Shown: positions 1 to 8,687 of the stretch, piece after piece
How the letters are laid out: each line of letters begins with the position of its first letter
Position numbering within the stretch: position 1 is the first letter of the stretch
DNA from: Deltaproteobacteria bacterium
GTDB taxonomy: Bacteria > Myxococcota_A > UBA9160 > UBA4427
DNA: 45,199 nucleotides
Direction of reading: 5' to 3'
NCBI GenBank assembly: GCA_019310385.1
Contig: JAFDEK010000018.1
Location: 1-45,199, forward strand
The notes under the pieces: generated by a model
What the model saw: the letters and a program-made list of their open reading frames with translations, nothing else
Told to the model about the DNA's origin: nothing
Database searches by the model: none
Program-made: the position numbers and the translations under genes

Positions 1-1349
1 AGGTCGAGGCCGAGGGACCAGTTCTGGATGTAGTAGAGGTCGTGCTCGACGCGTTCGTGGATGCTGGTGTTGCCCCGCCAGCCGTGGACCTGAGCCCAGC
101 CGGTGAGGCCCGACTTGACCCGGTGCCGCAGCATGTAGCCGGGGATCTCGCGGCGAAACTCCTCGATGAAGACCGGGCGCTCGGGCCGCGGGCCCACCAG
201 GCTCATATCGCCGCGCAGCACGTTCCATAGCTGCGGCAGCTCGTCCACGCTGAAGCGCCGCAGCAGCGCGCCCACGCGAGTGCGCCGCTTGTCCTCCGGG
301 CTGGTCCAGACCGGGCCGCTCTCCTGCTCGGCGCCCTCGATCATGGTGCGGAACTTGATCATGCCGAAGATGCGGCCGTCGAGGCCCATGCGCTCCTGCA
401 CGTAGAGGATCGGAGCGCCCGAGCTCGCATAGATCGCCAGGGCGATCAGGCCCATCACGGGAGCGAACAGCACCAACCCCGCGCAGCTCACGGCGATGTC
501 GAAGCAGCGCTTCTGCACCGCCGCCCAGCCCATCATGGGGCTCTCCCGGAGATTGATGATGGGAAGGCCGTCCAGGTTCTCCACCGACGCGCGCAGAGTC
601 ATCACGTGGAGCAGGTCGGGGGCGAGGTGCACGTTCACCATCTCGTCGTCGAGATCCGCCAGAACCTTCTCCAGGGCAGCGCTCTGATCGCTCGGGAGTG
701 CGATGATGACCTGATCGACCCGGTCCCCCTCCTGGTGGAGCGCCACCTTGAGGGCGCCATAGCCTCCCACGACCGGCACGCCGCGCACATCCGGGGCCTC
801 GACCAGGCCCTCGGCGAGCACGCCGCGCACCCGCAGACCGGCCTCGGGATGGGCGTGGATGCGCTCGATGATCTCGTCGGCGAGAACGCCACCGCCGACC
901 ACCAGCACGTAGCGCAGGTTGAAGCCCTGGCGCCGCAAGCTGCGCAGCCCCAGTCGCAGGGCGACCCGGAATCCGATGAGGAGCACCGGAGCGAGCACGC
1001 TGAACGCCGCCACGACGCCCCGCGAATAGAAGTAGCTGCGCGTGAAGAAGCTGACGGCGATCAGCAGCACGATCCCGAGCGCGGTGGCGCGTACGACCTG
1101 CCCCGCCTCGTGGATCAAAGACTCGGTGCGCTGGGGCTCGTAGATCCCATAGCTGCGGAAGAGCACGAACCAGAGCGGCAGAATGACCGCGAGCGCTTGC
1201 AGATAGGCGCCCACTCCCGGGTTGCCGAGGGGTGCGGGAATGCCCACATGGAAGCGAAGCCAGTAGGCCGCCATCCAGGCCGATGCGATCAGGACCGCGT
1301 CCGCGACGCCCATCACGGTGCGCAATATCTCGCTATAGCGGTAGAGCAC
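1..1349 (-). CDS. Undecaprenyl-phosphate sugar phosphotransferase (WcaJ/exopolysaccharide type), 3' end outside the window
   Basis: Integral membrane enzyme that transfers a sugar-1-phosphate to undecaprenyl phosphate, the first step of repeat-unit assembly for an exopolysaccharide or capsule. The minus strand reads an N-terminal part with several hydrophobic segments, then a nucleotide-binding-like middle domain (VLVVGGGVLADEI), then the sugar-transferase domain with RMGLDGRIFGMIKFRTM, DELPQLWNVLRGDMSLVGPR and the late TGWAQV/RGNTS region. The frame is open to the window edge, about 449 codons, so only some 15-20 C-terminal residues should be missing compared with the usual 460-470. No ATG exists near the 5' end; GTG at 1349 is the best start, with GTG/ATG around 1315 as an alternative. 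It follows the GT39 gene by 46 bases and is probably co-transcribed with it. Confidence 0.9.
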   Translation of the reverse strand, partial: MLYRYSEILRTVMGVADAVLIASAWMAAYWLRFHVGIPAPLGNPGVGAYLQALAVILPLWFVLFRSYGIYEPQRTESLIHEAGQVVRATALGIVLLIAVSFFTRSYFYSRGVVAAFSVLAPVLLIGFRVALRLGLRSLRRQGFNLRYVLVVGGGVLADEIIERIHAHPEAGLRVRGVLAEGLVEAPDVRGVPVVGGYGALKVALHQEGDRVDQVIIALPSDQSAALEKVLADLDDEMVNVHLAPDLLHVMTLRASVENLDGLPIINLRESPMMGWAAVQKRCFDIAVSCAGLVLFAPVMGLIALAIYASSGAPILYVQERMGLDGRIFGMIKFRTMIEGAEQESGPVWTSPEDKRRTRVGALLRRFSVDELPQLWNVLRGDMSLVGPRPERPVFIEEFRREIPGYMLRHRVKSGLTGWAQVHGWRGNTSIHERVEHDLYYIQNWSLGLD

Positions 1350-1395
1350 TACGAGCCCCCGGTCCCGTCCCTGGATCGCCCCTCGTTCGCCGTTC

Positions 1396-3009
1396 TCAGG
1401 GCGCTTCGCGATCTGCGACGCGATAGACCGCCACGTCGTCGCCGCGGGTTTCGCTGCGGTGCAGCAGCCGAAGCTCCCGGCCCACAGCCTCCCTCAGCCC
1501 GCCCAGCTCCTGCAGTCTCTTATCGTCGATAATCAGGTAGCGCACGCCCCGTTTCTGAAGGTATATCAGAATATCTTCTCCCTCCCCTCCTGCCGGAATC
1601 GGGACGAAGGTCTCGCCCGCGTAGTATGCGATCCGCAGGTGCCCGGCCGCCACCGCGCCGCTCGTGTGGGGTTGCTCTCGCAGCCACTCGGCCGCCCGCC
1701 GCTGGCCCAGGCTGCTGCTCCTGCGCTCGCGCAGGTCCCGGGGCACGGCGAAAAGCAGGATGATCGCGAAGCCCAGGAGCGCGGCGGCCCGGTAGCGCCC
1801 GCCCCCAGCCGGCCTCGGGGCGGGACGCCGCCCGCGCCCGAGATCCAGGAGGATGCCCCCCACGATCGGCACCCCCACGGCGGCGTAGCCAAGTGCCGGA
1901 AGCAGCGGCGGAAGCGCGTGGCGCCGGCTCACGTATCCAGCGCCGAGGGCCAGGCCAAAGAGCACCAGTCCATAGCAGCCCGCGATGGCGGCAAGGTAGC
2001 CGTCCCGCAGGCCGAAGGAGCCCCAGCCAGCCACCACGCCGATCAGGACGAAAGGCAGGAGCGAGAACCGCAGGCCGGAGACCGCCGCCCCGCTCAGCTC
2101 ATCGAGGGCGCGCAGTGCCCGTGCGATCGCACTCTTCGGCGCCTCGGGCGGCGGCGCACCGAGGCGCGGCGCTACCTCGACCAGGGGAATGGTGCGCGGC
2201 GCGCGGCCGGGGCGAGACGGCGTGGCGGAGCCCGCGCCCGCGTCGAGCGCCCCGGTCCTGGCGCGCTCCGCCACGCTCCATCCCGGTGCCGCGGCCTCCC
2301 CCGATCTCGCCAGGGCGGCGACCTGGATCGCCGAGTACTTCTGGGTAATGGCCCACTGCCCCGTCACGCCACGGATCGCAAAGACGTAGGGGACCGCGGC
2401 GATCGCCATACCGGCGGTGAAGGCCCCCATCCAGGCCAACGCCGCTACGGGCCTCCACCGCTTCCGCAACAGCTGATACCCCGCCAGACCCGCGACCGGC
2501 ACACACAGCAGCAGCCCCTCCGGCCGTACCAGGTAGGCGAGTCCGACCGCGAGGCCCCCGAGCGCCGCCCAGCGGGCCTCGCCACGGGACAACCCACGCC
2601 AGATCAGCCACACCGCGGCGAGGAAGCAGAGGACGTAGAGCCCTTCGCTCTGCACGTCGGAGCTGAAGTCGACGAAGGTGGGATGCAGGGCGAGAATCCC
2701 GGCCCCGATCCAAGCTTCCCGCTCGGCGAAGGCCTCGCGCAGGAAGAGGTAGAGCATCCCCACCGCCGCCGTCCCCGTGGCGATCGAGACGAGCACGGCC
2801 GCCTGCTCGAGGTCGCCCACCCAGGAGCCCAGGGCAGCCACCGCCAGGGGGTAGAGCGGGTGGTAGGGATGCTGAAACACCGCCTGCCAGTCGCCCTCGC
2901 CCATCGCCTCGGCGATGTAGAGGAAGATCGGACCGTCGTTGAAGAGCGCGGTCGTCTGCTGCCAGGCATAGACGCGCACCCATGCGGCCAGGGCCAGAAG
3001 AGCAAGCAC
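1396..3009 (-). CDS. GT39/ArnT-like membrane glycosyltransferase (GT-C fold)
   Basis: Predicted multi-pass membrane protein of 537 aa that would use a polyprenyl-phosphate sugar donor on the outer face of the inner membrane. Many hydrophobic helices are visible. The N-terminal loop has an acidic residue followed by the HPYHPLYP stretch (about residues 47-54), typical of the PMT/ArnT-like GT-C superfamily, and a later loop reads HPTFVDFSSD. The C-terminal third is a soluble region (about 440-537). The start is GTG. It lies between the GpgS-like gene (19 bases upstream) and the polyprenyl glycosylphosphotransferase, which suggests a role in a cell-surface glycan. The acceptor cannot be inferred. 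The long frames on the opposite strand here are composition artefacts. Confidence 0.8.
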   Translation of the reverse strand: MLALLALAAWVRVYAWQQTTALFNDGPIFLYIAEAMGEGDWQAVFQHPYHPLYPLAVAALGSWVGDLEQAAVLVSIATGTAAVGMLYLFLREAFAEREAWIGAGILALHPTFVDFSSDVQSEGLYVLCFLAAVWLIWRGLSRGEARWAALGGLAVGLAYLVRPEGLLLCVPVAGLAGYQLLRKRWRPVAALAWMGAFTAGMAIAAVPYVFAIRGVTGQWAITQKYSAIQVAALARSGEAAAPGWSVAERARTGALDAGAGSATPSRPGRAPRTIPLVEVAPRLGAPPPEAPKSAIARALRALDELSGAAVSGLRFSLLPFVLIGVVAGWGSFGLRDGYLAAIAGCYGLVLFGLALGAGYVSRRHALPPLLPALGYAAVGVPIVGGILLDLGRGRRPAPRPAGGGRYRAAALLGFAIILLFAVPRDLRERRSSSLGQRRAAEWLREQPHTSGAVAAGHLRIAYYAGETFVPIPAGGEGEDILIYLQKRGVRYLIIDDKRLQELGGLREAVGRELRLLHRSETRGDDVAVYRVADREAP

Positions 3010-3028
3010 GGGCAGATCGCGGCGCGCG

Positions 3029-4297
3029 CTAAGCGGAGGGACGGCTGTCCTCCTCGACGGCCTCGCGCAGCTCGTCCAGGAAGTCCGGCATGGCGGCGAT
3101 CACCCGGCTCCAGTTGGGAATCTGCGGGGCGCCCATGGGATCGCGCACGAAGTCCAGCCCCGCTCCGCGCAGCGCCTGGGAGAAGACCTCCACCGCGAGC
3201 TCTTCCTCGTGGCGGTCGAAGTGCAGCCCGTTCAGGGCCGCGTCGTCGCTGTAGCGCGCGATGGCGTCCTGGGCCGTGCGCACGTAGGCGGTCATCATCG
3301 TGTTCAGGAAGCCCGCGTCGAACTCGACCCCGTAGCTGGCAAGGTTGCGAATCAGGGACCCCGCAATGTCGCCCACCATGCGGTGGAGCCCCGTGCGCGA
3401 ATCGCCCTCGGAGAGCTGCTGGTGCTTGTGGTCGTAGTTCTCCACCAGCTCCACCTGGCACACGCGTTTGAGCGAGCAGTTGCGGTAGACCTCGGCCAGC
3501 ACCCCCACCTCGAGGCCCCAGTCCGCCGGAATCCGGTTGGCCCGCACCAGGTCCGTCGTCATGGAGCACTCGCCCGCCAGCGCGTAGCGGAAAGACTCCA
3601 GGTACTCGAGCAGGGGGTGGGAGCCCAACACCGATTTCATCGAGCGCAGCAGGGGCGTCATGAAGAGGCGGGTCACCCGGCCGTGAAGGCGATCGGTGAC
3701 GCGGCTGTAGTAGCCCTTGGCGAACTCGTAGTTGAGGTTCGGATTGGCGGTCGGGTAGCAGAGGCGCGCCAGCAGCTCGCGGTCGTAGTTCTTGATGTCG
3801 CAATCGTGGATGGCCACCACCCGCGACACCTGGGTGGCGAGGACGTAGCCGAAGGCCATCCAGGTCGCTCGCCCCTTGCCCTCGTCGCCCGGGTCCAGCC
3901 CCTCTTCGCGCAGGCGCTCGAAGAGCCGCTGTATGCGGGTACCGCTGTTCCAGATGACCGTGGGCTGGCTGCCGTCGAGGCAGCGCATGGTGCCGAAGAG
4001 CGCCCGCATCTCCTCGAACTGGTCCCGGTCCGCCGGCCCCGAGAGGCTCACGACGGCCTGCCGCAGGTAGGGAACCCGGTGCAGCTCCTCCACGATGCCC
4101 TTGAGGGCCGGACCGTGGATCTCGGAGTAGAGGGTCGGCAGGACGAGAGCGATGGGTCGCTCCCGGCTGTACGAGAGGATCTCGCGCTCCTGCTGCTCGA
4201 GGTTGGATCCGCCCAGCCGGTGAAGGGTCGAGATCACGCCGGTTTGATGGAAATCTGCCATCGCGGGGACACTCGCACCGCCCGCGGCGGGGGTCAA
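3029..4297 (-). CDS. GpgS-like GT-A glycosyltransferase (glucosyl-3-phosphoglycerate synthase family)
   Basis: Cytosolic nucleotide-sugar glycosyltransferase. Visible features are the donor-binding strand ALVLPTLYSEI (about residue 53), the metal-binding segment VAIHDCDIKNY (about 157-167) in place of the classic DxD, and the KGYYSRVTDRLHGRVTRL region shared with glucosyl-3-phosphoglycerate synthases of cyanobacteria and Persephonella. Those enzymes glucosylate 3-phosphoglycerate for glucosylglycerate, a compatible solute. The family call rests on remembered similarity; substrate is not proven. Two starts are possible. TTG at 4297 has a good ribosome-binding site (GAGGGGAG, five bases of spacing). 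ATG at 4261 gives the more usual N-terminus MADFHQTGV but has no clear site. I list the longer form (422 aa). Confidence 0.65.
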   Translation of the reverse strand: MTPAAGGASVPAMADFHQTGVISTLHRLGGSNLEQQEREILSYSRERPIALVLPTLYSEIHGPALKGIVEELHRVPYLRQAVVSLSGPADRDQFEEMRALFGTMRCLDGSQPTVIWNSGTRIQRLFERLREEGLDPGDEGKGRATWMAFGYVLATQVSRVVAIHDCDIKNYDRELLARLCYPTANPNLNYEFAKGYYSRVTDRLHGRVTRLFMTPLLRSMKSVLGSHPLLEYLESFRYALAGECSMTTDLVRANRIPADWGLEVGVLAEVYRNCSLKRVCQVELVENYDHKHQQLSEGDSRTGLHRMVGDIAGSLIRNLASYGVEFDAGFLNTMMTAYVRTAQDAIARYSDDAALNGLHFDRHEEELAVEVFSQALRGAGLDFVRDPMGAPQIPNWSRVIAAMPDFLDELREAVEEDSRPSA

Positions 4298-4357
4298 GCA
4301 GGCTCCCCTCGGGATTTCGCGTACCGGAGCGAGACCGAGATCCCCGGAGTCGGGCTC

Positions 4358-4711
4358 CTAGCCAGTGAGGTCCAGGGACTCTTCGAGAATATGCATCGAC
4401 TGCGGGTCGATCTCCATGAACTCGATGCCGACCTCGGTGGTTAGAGCGTCCAGGTCCGTGGCCCACACCACCAGGCCGGTCACGACCACCGTCTGGTCCA
4501 TGACCTTGAAGGTCACTCGGAGCACCTCGCCGAGATTGATCTCGCAGCCGATGGCCTCGAAGCGGATTCCTCCGCTCGAGAGGTCCCGGCCGACGCCAAG
4601 CTTCTTGGGAGCATCGACCTGCGCAAGATCGACCTCCGCGAAGGAGATCACCTGGTCCGTCCCGATGCGGTGGTACTTGCGACGATCGCTCGCGCTGTGC
4701 ATGGAGCCCAT
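4358..4711 (-). CDS. PilZ-domain c-di-GMP-binding protein
   Basis: Single-domain PilZ protein of 117 aa. Both parts of the ligand signature are present: RKYHR at residues 11-15 (RxxxR) and DLSSGG at 43-48 (D/NxSxxG), followed by the beta-barrel strands IRFEAIGC, LRVTFKV and TVVVTGLVVWA. Binding of cyclic di-GMP is therefore likely. It sits 60 bases upstream of the GpgS-like gene on the same strand and before the polysaccharide genes, so a role in c-di-GMP control of surface glycan production is plausible but inferred. ATG at 4711 is used; ATG at 4702 is an alternative, and neither has a strong ribosome-binding site. Confidence 0.9.
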   Translation of the reverse strand: MGSMHSASDRRKYHRIGTDQVISFAEVDLAQVDAPKKLGVGRDLSSGGIRFEAIGCEINLGEVLRVTFKVMDQTVVVTGLVVWATDLDALTTEVGIEFMEIDPQSMHILEESLDLTG

Positions 4712-4856
4712 CCCGGATTCGCTGACCCGGCGCAGAGGGTCCGCGCCGCAGTAGGGCCTGATTCGGACAGTGATGGGGTGGGCTTGAGTCGGGACGCGGC
4801 GGGGCCCCGTGGGGCTCAGCGCGAGTCGCTGGCGGGGAGCTGCCGCTCGGCCGCCC

Positions 4857-4886
4857 TTCGCTCAGCTGCCGTTCGCTCAGCTGCCG
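4857..4886. repeat. 15-bp tandem duplication (x2) spanning the stop codon of the Y-family polymerase gene
   Basis: Two perfect copies of TTCGCTCAGCTGCCG lie back to back. The right copy carries the gene's stop (TGA on the minus strand, 4877-4879) and the left copy repeats the same end just downstream. A perfect 18-bp palindrome, GAGCTGGGGCCCCAGCTC, lies slightly further inside the gene. Confidence 0.85.
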
Positions 4887-6028
4887 TCGAAGAGCTCGAG
4901 CTGGGGCCCCAGCTCGCCCCGTGGCGCGAGCTGGGAGAGCGTGAGGCCGAGGGAGCGGATTGGCCGGACGCCCGCGTGGGTTCGGCGCAGCAGGCGACTC
5001 GCGACCGCGGCGATCTCCGCGGCGCCAGCCACGGGCTGGGCGAGGGTGCGGCTGCGGGTGGCGACCTCTTGATCGCCGTAGCGGACCTTGACCGCCACCC
5101 GAAGAGCCCGCAGACCCTGGCGATCCAGTGCGGACTCCGCGCTGCGCGCCAGGCGCCCCAGGCAATCCTCCATCAGCTGGGTGTCGACCTGGGCCTCGTC
5201 GAAAGTGTGCTCCTGGCCGAGGCTCTTGGGGTGACGCACCGCCCGCACGCTGGAGTCGTCGATGCCGCGGGCGTAGTCGCGGATGCGCAGGCCGTGGTTC
5301 CCGAGGCATTCCTCGAGGCGTGCGGGCTCGAGGGACAGGATCCCCGCAACCTGTTCGACGCCGAGCTCCCGCAAGGTCGCCTCGGTCTTGGGCCCGACGC
5401 CGGGAAGCCGCGCCACGGCGAGGGGGCCGAGAAAGCTCAGCTCGCATCCCGGCAGCACGCGCACCAGTCCGCCCTCCCCGGCCTCCTCGGCGGCGAGCTT
5501 CGCGAGGAACTTCACGGACGCGATACCGACCCGGAGCGGGAGCCCCAGCCCTTCGCCGACCCGGCGACGCAGGCTCTCGGCCAGTAGCTCGGGCGACGCG
5601 ACGGGCTCCGCCTCGCCCTCTCCCGCGGCGGCCTCCTGCTTCGCGGCCCCGCTCCCGACGAGCTCCGTCGCGTCCAGGAACGCGCCCTCGAGGCCGGCCG
5701 GCTCCAGGCGCTCCACGCCTTCGCGCAGGCAGCTGCGCAGCTGGGCCGCGACCTCGCGATAACGTCTCATGTGGGTCCGCACCGCCCGGGCTCGGGGACA
5801 GCGCTCGAGGGCCTCGAGGATCGGCATGCCCTCGACCACCCCAGCGGCGACGGCTTCGGCGGAAGCCGACTGGACCCGGCCGCCCTTGCGGGGATCACCG
5901 CCCACGATGACCGGACGCTCGGCCAGATCGGGATCGTCCATGCGTTCGACGGCGGCGTAGAAGGCCGGCACCTCGGCGAAGAGCACGGTGCGCGCGCCGG
6001 CTTCGCCGCTCGCGCCGGCGGAGCTCAC
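4877..6028 (-). CDS. DinB-like Y-family DNA polymerase with degenerate active site
   Basis: 383 aa, colinear with DNA polymerase IV. The palm/fingers (about 14-180), the thumb helix-hairpin-helix KIPGVG-like segment (ARLPGVGPKTEATL) and the little finger are all present. The residues that make the family a polymerase are not. The segment equal to HVDMDxFFAxVE reads FAEVPAFYAAVE (E19 and P21 replace the two Asp). The SLDEAYLD segment reads GLEGAFLD (E114-G115 replace Asp-Glu). The incoming-nucleotide Tyr and Arg are Ala57 and Val60. The C-terminus has QLELF (376-380), a typical beta-clamp-binding motif. GTG at 6028 overlaps the acylase stop (GTGA), so the two genes are translationally coupled. 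The pattern recalls ImuB, a non-catalytic Y-family scaffold, but no imuA or dnaE2 lies next to it. The frame is intact, so it is not an obvious pseudogene. Confidence 0.85.
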   Translation of the reverse strand: MSSAGASGEAGARTVLFAEVPAFYAAVERMDDPDLAERPVIVGGDPRKGGRVQSASAEAVAAGVVEGMPILEALERCPRARAVRTHMRRYREVAAQLRSCLREGVERLEPAGLEGAFLDATELVGSGAAKQEAAAGEGEAEPVASPELLAESLRRRVGEGLGLPLRVGIASVKFLAKLAAEEAGEGGLVRVLPGCELSFLGPLAVARLPGVGPKTEATLRELGVEQVAGILSLEPARLEECLGNHGLRIRDYARGIDDSSVRAVRHPKSLGQEHTFDEAQVDTQLMEDCLGRLARSAESALDRQGLRALRVAVKVRYGDQEVATRSRTLAQPVAGAAEIAAVASRLLRRTHAGVRPIRSLGLTLSQLAPRGELGPQLELFDGS

Positions 6029-8547
6029 GGCGCGGGATCCAGGATCAGCTTTCGATCGCTCGTCTCCTCGACGAGAAAACGGCTCGTCAGCAGCAAGCTG
6101 GGCTCTCCTGCGAGCCACGCGCCGACCGCATCGCTGAAGTGCCGATCTCCGGGGTGCTCGGACTGCCCCGGCGCGAGGATGCTCAGCATCCGGTCGGGCG
6201 ACGCGAGGTCCACGGTCATGCGGTAGGTCGCGGCGGACCTCGCCACGAAGGGGTGGGCGGGAGCGTAGTCCGCACAGCCGATCACGCCGCGGGGCAGCGC
6301 GCCGCCACCCTCGCCGCCGAAGGGACCGAGCCGCGCCCCGCGTTCGAAGGCGCCGAGCTGCGAGCCCGAGAAGGAGCGGAAATCGAGCTCGTGGAGGCGC
6401 CCCCAGCGCCAACGCTCGCGATCCGGACCGAGGCGATAGGAGAGACTCACGCGGGTGCGGTGGAGGGCCTGCTTCACCGCCGCCTGGAGCCGCTCCCGGT
6501 CGGACCAGCCCCCGGACTTCCCCGAACGCGCCGCCTCGAGCAGCGCCGCTTCCACGATGGCCCGGGGCCGGGCCTGGGGCAACGCGAGGTAGCGCGCCGC
6601 GAGCTCCGGGCCCAGGGGCTCTTCGAGCAGATCCTTGCGAAGATGGAGCATGAGGACATGATAAACAGCGGCCCCCTGACTCTGGGGGTCCATCTCGCCG
6701 TTCCACTCGCGCAGCAGTAGCGCGACCTCCACGGCCTCGGCGCTGAGACCGGAAGGCTCCCCCGCCAGGGCGAGCAGAGCGGAGAGGACAGCCGGGTCGA
6801 CCCTGGCGGTGAGTCCCGCCTGCACGCTCGCCATGGCACGCAGGTCCACGGGCCCCGGCTCCGAGGCCTGCTCGAGCACCTCGGCGATCCTCCCGCCCTG
6901 CGCCGTATCCCACCAGAGCCACTCGATGCTGCGGTCGCGCAGGCCGTCGCCCACCGGCCCGTCCGTCGCGATCACCCAGCCCGTCGCGCCTTTTTCGCCC
7001 GTGCCAGACGGATCCAGACGCTGGGCGGGCAGCTGATCAAAAGCCACCGGCTCGTCCCAGCGGAAGATCCCCAGCCTGGCCGACACGGGCACATGGCCCG
7101 TGGGCAGCGCCAGGCGGGGCACCCAGCCCGCCATCTGGAGGCCGACGCTTCCGTGGCGATCGGCATAGACCAGGGTCGACACCGGCTCGTAGTGGTTGCG
7201 CAGGGTGGCGACGATCTCGTCGGCGGAGCTGGCGCCGAGAAGACCGAGCATCGCCTCGAGACCGCTTCCGCCCCGGGCACCGGGCCAGGCCAGAGACAGG
7301 GGCTCCCCGTCCCCCGCGAGCAGTCCGCCGACCAGGGGCCCGTTGGCGGTCGTGTCGACCACCCACGCCTCCTCGCGCATTTCGCCGGCGGGGCCGCGGA
7401 CCCGGATCGGCTCCTCGCGCCGCTGCGCGGGAACCCAGCCCCTGCGTTCGCGAACCAGGTAGCCGTCGCCCGACGGATCGGGCTTGAGCGACTCGCTGTA
7501 CAGGTGGCCCAGGTGAACCTGGGCGGGCAGCAGCGCCCACGCGACGTCGCGGTTGCGGCCGGCCCAGATCGCCGGAATCCCCGGAATGGTCGCGCCGGCC
7601 GCATCGAGGGAGCCGGCGCGCAGGCCGACCACGTAGAGCAGCGAGGGCACGGTCGGCGCCAGCTGATAGTCGACGGCGAGCAGGGGAGCGCCGCTCCCGC
7701 TCAGGCCTCCGCCAATCGCCCACGCGACGCCGCGCATGCGCAGGCTGTCGATGGGGTCCGGACTCGTCCCCTTCTCTGCGCGCTCGCGCGCAGCTCCGCT
7801 GCGGCCTCGGGCATCGGGAGAGCTCGGAAGATCGAAGGCCACGCCGATCCCCTGCACGCCCTCGCTCGACGGAAACAAGGGCCGCGCCCCGAAGCCGCCC
7901 ACGTACTCGATGAGATCCGACAGGACGATCCCGGTCTCCAGGCGAGCCCCCCCGGCCCAGGAGACGAGCTTGAGGAGCGCAAGGCCGTCGGCGGGCTGCC
8001 AGGCTTCGGGGGCCACGCCCCAGCTCACCGTGGTGACGGGCGGCGCCACCTCTCCCGCCGCAATCCGCGCCAGGCGAGCGTTGACGCCCCGGGCGTAGGC
8101 CTCGAGGACCGCCCGCTGCGGCGCATCCAGGGACTCGAAGAGCGCGTCTGCGTGGAACCCGATGCCCAGGGTGCGCGCCAGCCGGTCACTCGCGATGCCG
8201 GATTCACCGACGACCTCTGCCGTCGTACCCCGGGCCAGCCGCCGCAGCCAGAGCATCTGGGCCAGACGGTCCTGGGCGTGGGCAAAGCCGAGCCCGAACC
8301 AGGCGTCGGGCGCCGTGCGGGCCTCGATGTGGGGAATGCCCCGGGCATCCCGCAGCACCTCGACCTGGCTCGCGATTCCCGCCACCGGGATCCGGCCGGC
8401 CGTGATCGGGAGCGCCTCTCGCGCGGCCGTTTGCCGCTCGAGCCGCTGACCTGCCCACCACAGCCCCAGCACGGCGAGGACGACCGCCAGGGCCGCCGCG
8501 AGAAGTCCCCCCGCAAGACCCGAAGCCGGCCCACCCCTTTCTGACAC
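6025..8547 (-). CDS. Penicillin-acylase-fold (Ntn hydrolase family) protein lacking the nucleophilic serine
   Basis: About 840 aa with an N-terminal membrane anchor or signal (hydrophobic 12-35), so exported or [11 protein letters not shown]. The family's N-terminal alpha-chain pattern is clear (VEVLRDARGIPHIEA, AWFGLGFAHAQDRLAQM), and so is the beta-chain core (GAPLLAVDYQLA, PSLLYVVGLRAG, IPAIWAGRNRDVAWAL). Active relatives self-cleave before a Ser in an SNxW motif, and that Ser becomes the nucleophile. Here the position reads RGVAWAIGG, with Gly273 in place of Ser. Classical maturation and amidase chemistry therefore look impossible. GTG at 8547 is chosen because AGAGG lies five bases upstream; GTG at 8553 would sit directly on that site. 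The stop overlaps the start of the DinB-like gene. Confidence 0.85.
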   Translation of the reverse strand: MSERGGPASGLAGGLLAAALAVVLAVLGLWWAGQRLERQTAAREALPITAGRIPVAGIASQVEVLRDARGIPHIEARTAPDAWFGLGFAHAQDRLAQMLWLRRLARGTTAEVVGESGIASDRLARTLGIGFHADALFESLDAPQRAVLEAYARGVNARLARIAAGEVAPPVTTVSWGVAPEAWQPADGLALLKLVSWAGGARLETGIVLSDLIEYVGGFGARPLFPSSEGVQGIGVAFDLPSSPDARGRSGAARERAEKGTSPDPIDSLRMRGVAWAIGGGLSGSGAPLLAVDYQLAPTVPSLLYVVGLRAGSLDAAGATIPGIPAIWAGRNRDVAWALLPAQVHLGHLYSESLKPDPSGDGYLVRERRGWVPAQRREEPIRVRGPAGEMREEAWVVDTTANGPLVGGLLAGDGEPLSLAWPGARGGSGLEAMLGLLGASSADEIVATLRNHYEPVSTLVYADRHGSVGLQMAGWVPRLALPTGHVPVSARLGIFRWDEPVAFDQLPAQRLDPSGTGEKGATGWVIATDGPVGDGLRDRSIEWLWWDTAQGGRIAEVLEQASEPGPVDLRAMASVQAGLTARVDPAVLSALLALAGEPSGLSAEAVEVALLLREWNGEMDPQSQGAAVYHVLMLHLRKDLLEEPLGPELAARYLALPQARPRAIVEAALLEAARSGKSGGWSDRERLQAAVKQALHRTRVSLSYRLGPDRERWRWGRLHELDFRSFSGSQLGAFERGARLGPFGGEGGGALPRGVIGCADYAPAHPFVARSAATYRMTVDLASPDRMLSILAPGQSEHPGDRHFSDAVGAWLAGEPSLLLTSRFLVEETSDRKLILDPAP

Positions 8548-8687
8548 CTGCACCTCTTCTTACCCCCCAGGGCTCACATCGGCGATTCTAGCGATCCCCT
8601 ATAATCAACGGTTACCGGTCGCGCGCGGCGCAGCGTGGCGCCCCGCCACAGTCCCCCTGAGCTCGAAACGCAAAGAAGGACAGGCGC

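Noticed and set aside
1459..3471. Very long plus-strand open frame (670 codons) opposite the GT39 gene
   Set aside because: Arg/Pro/Gln/His-rich translation without any domain; typical antisense shadow in GC-rich DNA.
6029..6922. N-terminal extension of the DinB-like frame to 6922
   Set aside because: It lies within the acylase gene in another frame and gives low-complexity Arg/Ala sequence; GTG at 6028 overlaps the acylase stop and fits the family length.
8585..8605. TAGAAT (minus) and TATAAT (plus) as further promoters in the acylase-pgk gap
   Set aside because: No -35 box at a suitable distance for either.
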